A stretch of 64,000 nucleotides of DNA from CAXXOK01 sp964640955 (GTDB lineage: Bacteria; Bacillota; Clostridia; Christensenellales; Aristaeellaceae): positions 1 through 64,000 of the forward strand of contig CAZXJI010000003.1 of NCBI GenBank assembly GCA_964640955.1, written 5' to 3'. Each line of letters begins with the position of its first letter. Position 1 is the stretch's first letter. A program made the position numbers and the translations under genes. Under the pieces are notes generated by a model. The model searched no databases. It worked only from the letters and a program-made list of their open reading frames with translations, and had not been told where the DNA came from. Shown here piece after piece: positions 1 through 6,939 of the stretch.

Positions 1-723
1 TGCTGCCCCACCAACGCCGCGCGTTTGCTTTCGTCGATCGAGCAGTACGCCTACAGCTTCGATGAAGAACGCAACGTGCTCCGCTGCCAACTGCTCATCC
101 CCGGTGAGCAGACCTGCGAAGGCGTGTATGGCAAAATCACCTTCCGCACCGAAACGCGCTACCCGTGGGACGGGGCGGTCGAAATGACGGTCGTTGACGC
201 CGCGCTGAACTCCGGCGTGGATGTCGCCTTGCGCATCCCCGCGTGGGCGCGCGGGCAGGAGACGGACGTCCGGCTGCCGCAGGGCGCGACGCGCGTCGCG
301 GAGGACGGCTTCCTGCGCGTTCATCACGCCTTTGCGGCGGGCGACCGCATCGCCGTCACGCTGCCCATGGCGGTGCGGGTGACCCGCGCGCACGCCGCCG
401 TGCGGGAGGACGCCGGAATGCTCGCGTTGGAACGCGGGCCGCTGGTGTACTGTGCGGAAGCCACGGACAACGGTACGCCCCTGCACGAGTTGCTCCTGTC
501 CCAGGCGGACGCGGAAGCGCTCACGCCCATTCCCAGCGATCAGCTGGGCGGCACGGTGCTGTTGACCGGCACGGTGCACGCCGCGCGCGTCCCCACGGAC
601 GCCGGGCTGTACCACAGCCGCGCGCCGATCCTCGAGCAGACGGCCTTTACGGCTATCCCCTACTTCCAGTGGAGCAACCGCGGGGAGACGGACATGCGCA
701 TCTGGCTCAGGGAACTGTTGTAA
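1..723 (+). CDS. GH127-type beta-L-arabinofuranosidase, C-terminal part
   Basis: Only the last 240 residues are in the window; the open frame runs off the left edge. It begins with Cys-Cys-Pro-Thr-Asn at residues 1-5. In GH127 enzymes of the HypBA1 type this Cys-Cys-Pro motif carries the zinc-bound catalytic cysteine, so the visible part starts right at the active site. The rest is predicted beta-rich, matching the C-terminal beta-sandwich of the family. Members release terminal beta-L-arabinofuranose from hydroxyproline-linked or pectic arabino-oligosaccharides. It lies 16 bases upstream of the next gene on the same strand, so the two are probably co-transcribed. The family call rests on the motif and fold impression. 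Confidence 0.72.
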   Translation, partial: CCPTNAARLLSSIEQYAYSFDEERNVLRCQLLIPGEQTCEGVYGKITFRTETRYPWDGAVEMTVVDAALNSGVDVALRIPAWARGQETDVRLPQGATRVAEDGFLRVHHAFAAGDRIAVTLPMAVRVTRAHAAVREDAGMLALERGPLVYCAEATDNGTPLHELLLSQADAEALTPIPSDQLGGTVLLTGTVHAARVPTDAGLYHSRAPILEQTAFTAIPYFQWSNRGETDMRIWLRELL

Positions 724-739
724 ACAGAAGGGAGAAGCC

Positions 740-2332
740 ATGAATCTGTTGCCGGATACGAAGGGGAATACCCCGAATTATTTCAGCACCTGGGCCGCGC
801 AGAACTATGCGTACGGATGCGGCACGCAGCACGTGGACAGCGCCGAGCTGGAAGGCGCGCGCGGCGTAATGCACGCGCACGACAGCATGAACGAAGCGAC
901 GGTCTTCGGCCCGGAGGGCTGGGCGAAGCGCTTTCACCCGCGGGCGAAAAGCGCGCTGTACCTGCTGCTGGACGACGGCTGGGACGTTCCCCCGGACGCG
1001 GATCTCGCCTGGTACGGTTCCCTGATCGCACAGGATAAGCGCTTTCCTTCCTGCACGGGCACGCCTGAAGAGCGGCTGGCGAAACTGAATCAACTGGCTC
1101 GGGACGCCGGGTGGCGCGGCATCGCGCTGTGGATCGCCACACAGGAAGCGACGGCGCTGCTTTCTCCGCAGAACGCCGCGGACCCACAACAACAGGAAGC
1201 CTACTGGAAGGAACGCTTCCGCTGGTGCCGAAACGCCGGGGTGGAATACCTGAAGGCGGATTGGGGCCGCCGCGCAGGGGATATCGGCTTTCGCCGCCTT
1301 CTGACGCAATGGGCGCGCGAGGCGGCGCCGGGGCTGATCATCGAGCATGCCCGCTGCCAGAGCTGCATCAACGACGAGCGGGCGGATATGGAGACCGATC
1401 CGTATTATCAGCAGAATCTGACGATCCGTACGGGCCGCGTGGACGGCAAGCTGATCGGTCAGCAGGCGCAGATGCTCGCCTATACGGACGTGCTGCGCAG
1501 CTACGACGTGCTGCCCTACCTGTCGCCCGTGCAGACGATCGAGCGGGTCAGCCGCCTGTTTAAGGCGGGCGAAGCGCTCACCCCGGCCGGCAGGGCGCTG
1601 ATCAACTGCGAGGACGAGGCGTACATCGCCGCCGCACTGGGGCTGTGCACAGGCGTCATGCGCTTTCCGCAGCGGGGTCTGCGGCCGGACGGGGATATGG
1701 ATTGCTTTTCTCCTCCGTCCACGCGTGAACTCAAAAGCCGGATGGACGAAATAGCCCGCACGGTGCGCTTTCAAAAAGTGATGCCCGCTTTCGGCGTACG
1801 GGAGGCGCCGGTGCGGGTCGACGCGGCGCGGCTGACGGACGACTGGCATTTTGAAGCGGGGCAGACGTGGCTGGCCACGGCGGTAGGGCAGACGATCGCG
1901 CAGAGCGCCCCTGCGCGCGTCAGCCGGGGCCTGCCGCTGCCGGATGCGAACGTTGTCGGGGGCGACCTTCCTTTCGTGCTGGCCGCGCGGCACCCGAACG
2001 GCGCGGCCGCCATCGCGACGATCGGCCGAACGGATGCCGGGCAGGATTACTACACCCCACGCGCGAAAATCACGATGGATATGGAAGGCCGGGCGACCTT
2101 CCTGGGGGTGTTCGGCCGGTATGAAAGCCTGCGTCTGAGGCACGCGAACCTCGCGGGGAAGCGGCTGTTCGCCCAGGACCTGTGCGGGGATACGGCGGAG
2201 GACGTCACCGCGCTGGTAACCTCGGACGGCGATACGCTGGTCGTGCCGGGCGCGTTGATCGATCGCGTCGGACTGGCCGCCGCCACACCGGGAGACGCCT
2301 CGGAACCGGGCATGCTGCTACGGTGGCGATAG
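740..2332 (+). CDS. Putative clan GH-D-like (GH27/GH36-type) glycosidase, family unassigned
   Basis: 530 residues with no signal peptide, so probably cytoplasmic. A Leu-Asp-Asp-Gly-Trp segment near residues 77-81 and Tyr-Leu-Lys-Ala-Asp-Trp-Gly at 170-176 resemble the barrel-strand motifs of GH27/GH36 alpha-galactosidases, where the Asp after Lys-x is the nucleophile; here that would be Asp174. The C-terminal 100 residues look like a beta domain. A good AGAAGGGAGAAG ribosome site precedes the ATG. It sits between the GH127 fragment and another unassigned glycosidase, which suggests action on an arabinose- or galactose-bearing side chain. I cannot place it in a numbered family. Confidence 0.6.
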   Translation: MNLLPDTKGNTPNYFSTWAAQNYAYGCGTQHVDSAELEGARGVMHAHDSMNEATVFGPEGWAKRFHPRAKSALYLLLDDGWDVPPDADLAWYGSLIAQDKRFPSCTGTPEERLAKLNQLARDAGWRGIALWIATQEATALLSPQNAADPQQQEAYWKERFRWCRNAGVEYLKADWGRRAGDIGFRRLLTQWAREAAPGLIIEHARCQSCINDERADMETDPYYQQNLTIRTGRVDGKLIGQQAQMLAYTDVLRSYDVLPYLSPVQTIERVSRLFKAGEALTPAGRALINCEDEAYIAAALGLCTGVMRFPQRGLRPDGDMDCFSPPSTRELKSRMDEIARTVRFQKVMPAFGVREAPVRVDAARLTDDWHFEAGQTWLATAVGQTIAQSAPARVSRGLPLPDANVVGGDLPFVLAARHPNGAAAIATIGRTDAGQDYYTPRAKITMDMEGRATFLGVFGRYESLRLRHANLAGKRLFAQDLCGDTAEDVTALVTSDGDTLVVPGALIDRVGLAAATPGDASEPGMLLRWR

Positions 2333-2342
2333 GAGCGGTACC

Positions 2343-4208
2343 ATGAGCGAAACAGGGCGGAAACAGGCGGGAGAACGGGGAACCCTGCTATACCTGGGCG
2401 GCAGGCCCGTGTGCCTCGCCCAGGCCGTGCCGGGAGCGGAGGACGCCTTCGAACGCCTGGAAGAGGGCGTATACCGCTGGACGCGGCGCACGCAGGCGCC
2501 TGTCGGCGACATGTGCATGCGCCTTTCGGCGCTGGAGCCCATGCGCTTCGGCATGGTCCCGGCGGTCAGTTACGACGGCAACCCTTGGGGCGACCGGCTG
2601 GACTACGTCGGCTTCACCGACGGGCAGACCGGCCTGCCGTGGCGGTGGGCCTACCACCGCGCCGCCGTTCCCGGCGCGACCTATTCGCAGGGAGATGCGT
2701 TCGGCGTGGGTATGTTTTTGGCCGATCTTCAGAGCGAGGCCGCCTGCTCGCTGTACCCGCAGGACGGCAGCGCCGTGCACGAAATGCTGTGGCCCCTGCA
2801 GGAGGGACCGCGCGTGTATCATCAGAAGCGGGATTGGCGCGGCCCGACCCGCGCCGCCATGCCGCCGTGCAGCCGTTTCAGCGTGATCGTGGTCTTATCG
2901 GCGGGCTGCGCGCCGCGCTTCGGGTACGAAAGAATGCTGAGCTTCGCCTGGAAACAGGCCGCGCGCGACGTTCCCGCCGCCTATCCCAACGAGGAGCTGA
3001 TCCGGCTTGGCCTCGCGTATGCCAAACGCCTCTATACCGTGGAAGCGGACGGTTTTCGCGGCTTCAACATCGGGCTGATGTGGGAGAACGGCGCGTTTCG
3101 CAAGCGTACCGAGCACCGCTACGAAATCGGCTGGTGCGGGCAGAACGCCTCCTACGCCAATTCGCTCCTGTATTTCGGCATGACGCGCAAGCATCCGGAG
3201 GATGTCGCCACGGGGCTTACGGTGCTGGACGCGTGGGAAGCCGCCCGGCTGCCCGGCGGGCTGACGCGCACGCATTACGACGGCACCGCCTTTTCGCAGG
3301 GGTACGGCCGCGTGGTGGACGCCTGCAACCTGGGCACCGCCGCCCTGCAATGGATGGAGGGCTACGACCTGGCGAAACGCGCAGGCGCGGAGCGGCCTCG
3401 CTATCTGGCCGCCGCCCGCGCAATCTGCGATTTTGCCGTTTCCGCGATGGCGAAGAGCGGGTGCATCGGCAAAAGCTGGCGGGAAAGCGACCTCTCCCCC
3501 GCCGTAAAGGAAGGCACGGTAGGTGCGTTTTTGACCATGGCGCTGGCGGCGGGCGCAAAACGCTTCGACGAGCGGACCTACCTGGAAGCGGCCGAAAAAA
3601 GCCACCGCTACTACGCCGGAGAACTGGAAAGCCGGGGCTTTACCACCGCCGGCGCGCTGGATATCTACTGTGTGGACAAGGAATCGGCCCTCCCGCTGCT
3701 CAAGGCCGGGCTGATGCTATACGAGACGACGGCGAACCCCGGTTATCTCGCCGCGGCGAGGCGCGCCGCGCTGTACCTGTCCACGTGGCAGTGGCATTAT
3801 TCGCGTGCCTATCCCGCGGGCAGCCTGCTTCATCAGCTGCGTTACAATACCTTCGGCGGAACCGCCGTTTCCACCACCCACCAGCATCACGATCCTTTCG
3901 CGCTTTGCTACGCAACCGACCTGATCGACCTTGCCCGGCTCACGGGGGAGGAAAGCTGGGCGGAACGAGCCCGCGCCGTTTGGCGCAACGGGCAGCAATG
4001 CGTGTCCGACGGGACGCTCGTCGTAGACGGGCACTTACGCCCCGCGGGCAGCCAGGACGAGGGCATGGCCTATACCGAATGGGGGCCGGTCAACGAGCCC
4101 ACCCGCTGGCTGGTCGCCTGGCCGGGCGCCTTCCGGCTGGAGGCCCTGCGCAGGCTGGAAACGGCGACAGGCGAACGGCAGGCCGCCTATGCTCAATGGC
4201 TTCGATAG
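2343..4208 (+). CDS. Putative (alpha/alpha)6-barrel glycosidase or lyase-like protein
   Basis: 621 residues, no signal peptide. From about residue 220 to the end there are repeated helical hairpins with aromatic and Gly-rich turns (for example Glu-Ile-Gly-Trp-Cys-Gly-Gln and Thr-His-Gln-His-His-Asp), typical of (alpha/alpha)6 barrels such as GH88/GH105/GH127-like enzymes. The first 200 residues look like a separate beta domain. AGGAGCGGTACC precedes the ATG, and the gap to the upstream gene is only 10 bases, so it is the third gene of a glycosidase operon. No catalytic pair can be named with confidence and the substrate is unknown. Confidence 0.55.
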   Translation: MSETGRKQAGERGTLLYLGGRPVCLAQAVPGAEDAFERLEEGVYRWTRRTQAPVGDMCMRLSALEPMRFGMVPAVSYDGNPWGDRLDYVGFTDGQTGLPWRWAYHRAAVPGATYSQGDAFGVGMFLADLQSEAACSLYPQDGSAVHEMLWPLQEGPRVYHQKRDWRGPTRAAMPPCSRFSVIVVLSAGCAPRFGYERMLSFAWKQAARDVPAAYPNEELIRLGLAYAKRLYTVEADGFRGFNIGLMWENGAFRKRTEHRYEIGWCGQNASYANSLLYFGMTRKHPEDVATGLTVLDAWEAARLPGGLTRTHYDGTAFSQGYGRVVDACNLGTAALQWMEGYDLAKRAGAERPRYLAAARAICDFAVSAMAKSGCIGKSWRESDLSPAVKEGTVGAFLTMALAAGAKRFDERTYLEAAEKSHRYYAGELESRGFTTAGALDIYCVDKESALPLLKAGLMLYETTANPGYLAAARRAALYLSTWQWHYSRAYPAGSLLHQLRYNTFGGTAVSTTHQHHDPFALCYATDLIDLARLTGEESWAERARAVWRNGQQCVSDGTLVVDGHLRPAGSQDEGMAYTEWGPVNEPTRWLVAWPGAFRLEALRRLETATGERQAAYAQWLR

Positions 4209-4295
4209 GAGTCATCCGATCTTACAACGTCAACCTTGATGCAAGAGAAGGAAATTCGCCTTCTTTGGAGAAATGAGAAGTTAATATCCCGTGCG

Positions 4296-4301
4296 TATAA
4301 T
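4296..4301 (+). promoter_or_regulatory. Probable -10 box for the nitroreductase gene
   Basis: A perfect TATAAT lies about 80 bases upstream of the nitroreductase start in an AT-richer leader. No good -35 box is visible at normal spacing. It suggests that this gene has its own promoter and is not part of the upstream glycosidase operon. Confidence 0.35.
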
Positions 4302-4381
4302 GACCGTAATCAGTCGCCGCTCTCAAGCCTGACTAAAAACGCTCTTCAACGAACACTTCTCATGTGCTCAGGAGGAAAAGC

Positions 4382-5011
4382 ATGCGCGATTTTTACGATG
4401 TGGTTAATCAAAGAAGGACGATCAGAGACTTTGAAAAGGAATCTATCGACGATGAGATCATTACAAGGGTCCTTTCCGCAGGAATGAAGGCTCCTACCAA
4501 TGATCACATGAGAGATTGGCACTTTATCGTCATTAAGGACAAGGCGACCGTCGCGAAGCTGATTCAGAAAATACCGGAGGAAGTATCGGACGAGGAGATC
4601 GATGCCATCATACGCGATTGGAACTTGAAGGATCCCTGTCAGCAAAACGTTTATAAAGACGCCATTCCAAAACAGTACCGCATGTTTGCGGAGGCAGCCT
4701 GCGTAATCGTCCCCTTGTTTAAGCAGAAGACCGATTTGCTGCATCCCGCCGTTCTTTCGCACTTGAATGGGTTTGCTTCCATATGGTGTTGTCTTGAAAA
4801 CATTTTTCTGGCGATCACCGCCGAGGGATATGCCTCGGCCCTGCGTATACCGTTGGGCGATGAAGGGGCCTGGGCAAGAAAAGTGCTGCGCTTCCCCGCC
4901 GATTACCAAATGCCGTGCTTCATAGCCGTGGGAAAACCAAACACAAAGGTTCCCTGTGTGGAGCAAAAAGAATACTCGATCGAGGAAAGAATCCACCCTG
5001 ATACCTGGTAA
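4382..5011 (+). CDS. Nitroreductase-family protein
   Basis: 209 residues. The N-terminus (Asn-Gln-Arg-Arg-Thr-Ile-Arg-Asp-Phe) and the Ala-Pro-Thr-Asn-Asp-His segment near residue 38 are typical of FMN-dependent nitroreductases, which reduce nitro compounds, quinones or enones with NAD(P)H. I chose the ATG at 4382 because AGGAGG ends 6 bases upstream; an earlier in-frame ATG at 4364 lies before the ribosome site. The gene differs from its surroundings: 52 of bases 4381-4500 are G or C, against 46 of the 60 bases 2401-2460, and it uses AGA and AGG for arginine. It looks acquired. The substrate is unknown. Confidence 0.82.
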   Translation: MRDFYDVVNQRRTIRDFEKESIDDEIITRVLSAGMKAPTNDHMRDWHFIVIKDKATVAKLIQKIPEEVSDEEIDAIIRDWNLKDPCQQNVYKDAIPKQYRMFAEAACVIVPLFKQKTDLLHPAVLSHLNGFASIWCCLENIFLAITAEGYASALRIPLGDEGAWARKVLRFPADYQMPCFIAVGKPNTKVPCVEQKEYSIEERIHPDTW

Positions 5012-5046
5012 TCTGCAGGTTTATTGATTTGGCTGCGGTTTCAGCC

Positions 5047-5074
5047 AAAAAGGAGCGGTTTCCCGCTCCTTTTT
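5047..5074 (+). terminator. Bidirectional intrinsic terminator between convergent genes
   Basis: AAAAAGGAGCGG, a short loop and CCGCTCCTTTTT form a GC stem flanked by an A tract on one side and a T tract on the other. It can stop both the plus-strand nitroreductase transcript and the minus-strand operon that ends at 5119. Confidence 0.85.
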
Positions 5075-5118
5075 GTGTTTGCGGCATTGCATTGAAAAGT
5101 CCGGGTACAGCCCCTTGC

Positions 5119-6045
5119 TCAGCGGCCCGTCGGCGTTTCTCCCGCCGTCAGCCGCCGGTCGAACCACCTGCCGATGCCGCAGAGCAGCTGCAGGTATTCC
5201 TTTGCGACCGCTTCCCCGAAGCTCGCAAGCGGCCCGTCGGCCTCGAAGCTGATGCAGCCGCCGTAGCCGTTGTCCCTCAGCGCCCGCAGGAAGCGATCCC
5301 AGTCCATCCTGCCCGCGTAGGGCGCCTGGTGCAGGTCGGCAATTCCGTCGTTGTCGTGGATATGCAGCGCCGCGAGCCGATCCCCCAGCTCGGTAACGGC
5401 GGCATAGACGTCGTTGCGGGTCAGCAGCGCGTGCCCCGTATCCAGGCAGAAGCCGAACCGTCTTTCGCCGGCCCGCTCGTTGAGCGCGTCTATATACCGG
5501 CAGGCGACGGACATTTCGCAGCAGACGCCGTCGTACAGATCGCGGCCGTGGCGGGTGTAGATGTTTTCCAGGCAGGCGGTCACGCCGTACCTTTGCAGGT
5601 CCGGGATCAGCGCCGAGTACATCGCGATGTTTTCATTCCATTCCGTTTCGGCGGGCAGCTTGTCGTCGTAGTCCAGGAAAGCCGGGTGGATCACCAGGTA
5701 CCGGCAGCCGAAAAAGCCGCACAGCATCACGCACTTCCTTAGCGACGCGCGCACGGCTTCCGTCGTCGCGCCGTCCCTGACCAGCGTTGGGAACGGCGCG
5801 TGCGCCTGCCAGATTCGGAGTTCGTTTTTCTCCGCCGCTTCCTTGTAGGGGCGGAACGCTCGCCGCAGTTCCTCATCCGGCTTCCCAAAAAAGCCGTCCG
5901 TACGGCCGGCGGTCACCGCTTCGTAGGGAAGCCAGTCGAAAAAGCTGAAATCCACACAGTCGAACCCGACGGTTTTCAGCAGCGTGAACCCCTCGTCGAT
6001 TCCCATCCGGTTGATGATATAAGCGCAAGTCGTACCGATCGGCAT
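5119..6045 (-). CDS. Sugar phosphate isomerase/epimerase (AP endonuclease 2-like TIM barrel)
   Basis: 308 residues. The metal-site residues of the xylose isomerase-like TIM barrel can be picked out: Glu160 in Cys-Leu-Glu-Asn, Asp202 and His205 in Leu-Asp-Thr-Gly-His, His228/His230 in Leu-His-Ile-His-Asp-Asn, and Glu268 in Ser-Phe-Glu-Ala-Asp. Such proteins isomerise or epimerise ketoses, inosose or related sugars with a divalent metal. It is the last gene of the long arabinofuranoside operon, 27 bases after the activase gene, with AAAGGAAAACG before its ATG. It may process arabinose or the product of the glycyl radical enzyme; substrate unknown. Confidence 0.8.
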   Translation of the reverse strand: MPIGTTCAYIINRMGIDEGFTLLKTVGFDCVDFSFFDWLPYEAVTAGRTDGFFGKPDEELRRAFRPYKEAAEKNELRIWQAHAPFPTLVRDGATTEAVRASLRKCVMLCGFFGCRYLVIHPAFLDYDDKLPAETEWNENIAMYSALIPDLQRYGVTACLENIYTRHGRDLYDGVCCEMSVACRYIDALNERAGERRFGFCLDTGHALLTRNDVYAAVTELGDRLAALHIHDNDGIADLHQAPYAGRMDWDRFLRALRDNGYGGCISFEADGPLASFGEAVAKEYLQLLCGIGRWFDRRLTAGETPTGR

Positions 6046-6072
6046 TTCGTTTTCCTTTCCTGTCGCCGTTCC

Positions 6073-6930
6073 CTACGCGGGGTACACCTTCACGGGGATA
6101 TTCCGCCGTTCGAACGGCTCCGTATCGATGTTCACCTTCCGCGCCGGGTCGAAATCCGGCCGGTAGGGCAGGCCGACCATCTCGTATTTGGCGCCGGCCG
6201 TCCGCTGGTATGGCAGAATATCGACCCGCAGCAGCGCTTTCGCGCCCCGCAGCCGTTCGGCCACCCCCTCATAATACCCGGCGTTGTCGTTGACGCCGGG
6301 GATCACGGGCAGGCGTATCAGAAAGGGGGTGTTCCCGCGGCGCAGCATCTCCACGTGGCGAAGGATGCCGGCGTTGTCCGCGCCGGTATATTTTCTGTGC
6401 AGCGCAGCGTCGATCAGCTTGATATCCATCAAAATCAGGTCGAGGGTCGCCATGGCCTCCCGGAAAACCTCGTCCGTCGCGTACCCGCTGGTTTCGATCG
6501 CCGTGTGCACGCCGGGCATGAGCCGGACGGTTTCCTTCACGAAATCCCACTGCATCAGGGGTTCCCCGCCGGAGAAGGTCACGCCGCCGCCCGTCTGCCG
6601 GTACACGTCCGCGTCTTTTGCCAAACGCTTCGCCAGCGCGCCCGGCCGCCACTTCGCACCCGCGATTCTGCGCAACCCCAGGCGGCAGTAGGGCACGCAC
6701 TCTCCGCAGGCGATGCACGACGGTTTGTGTTTGCAGACCGCTTCGCAGGCGCCGCAGTGCACGCAGGAGGAACGGCTGACCATCAATTGCGGCCGGGGCG
6801 AGAGCCCTTCCGGGTTGTGGCACCACTGGCAGCGCAGGGGACAGCCTTTCAGGAATACCGTCGTGCGGATGCCCGGCCCGTCGTTAACGGCGAACTCCTT
6901 GATGTCGAACACGATTCCCTCGTTCATCAT
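6073..6930 (-). CDS. Glycyl radical enzyme activating enzyme (radical SAM)
   Basis: About 285 residues. Cys30, Cys34 and Cys37 form the CxxxCxxC motif that binds the SAM-cleaving 4Fe-4S cluster. Two further CxxCxxCxxxC groups (Cys56/59/62/66 and Cys72/75/78/82) form the ferredoxin-like insert seen in activases of dehydratase-type glycyl radical enzymes. A Phe-Ser-Gly-Gly-Glu-Pro motif for SAM binding follows. It should abstract a hydrogen from the Gly650 radical site of the partner encoded just upstream, whose stop codon is only 9 bases from this start. The ribosome site AAAGGG overlaps the partner's stop. ATG at 6930 is chosen; 6927 and GTG 6936 are alternatives. Confidence 0.93.
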   Translation of the reverse strand: MMNEGIVFDIKEFAVNDGPGIRTTVFLKGCPLRCQWCHNPEGLSPRPQLMVSRSSCVHCGACEAVCKHKPSCIACGECVPYCRLGLRRIAGAKWRPGALAKRLAKDADVYRQTGGGVTFSGGEPLMQWDFVKETVRLMPGVHTAIETSGYATDEVFREAMATLDLILMDIKLIDAALHRKYTGADNAGILRHVEMLRRGNTPFLIRLPVIPGVNDNAGYYEGVAERLRGAKALLRVDILPYQRTAGAKYEMVGLPYRPDFDPARKVNIDTEPFERRNIPVKVYPA

Positions 6931-6939
6931 TTTCACCCT

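Noticed and set aside
1..24. Truncated or broken GH127 gene
   Set aside because: The reading frame is open to the first base, so the truncation is only the window edge.
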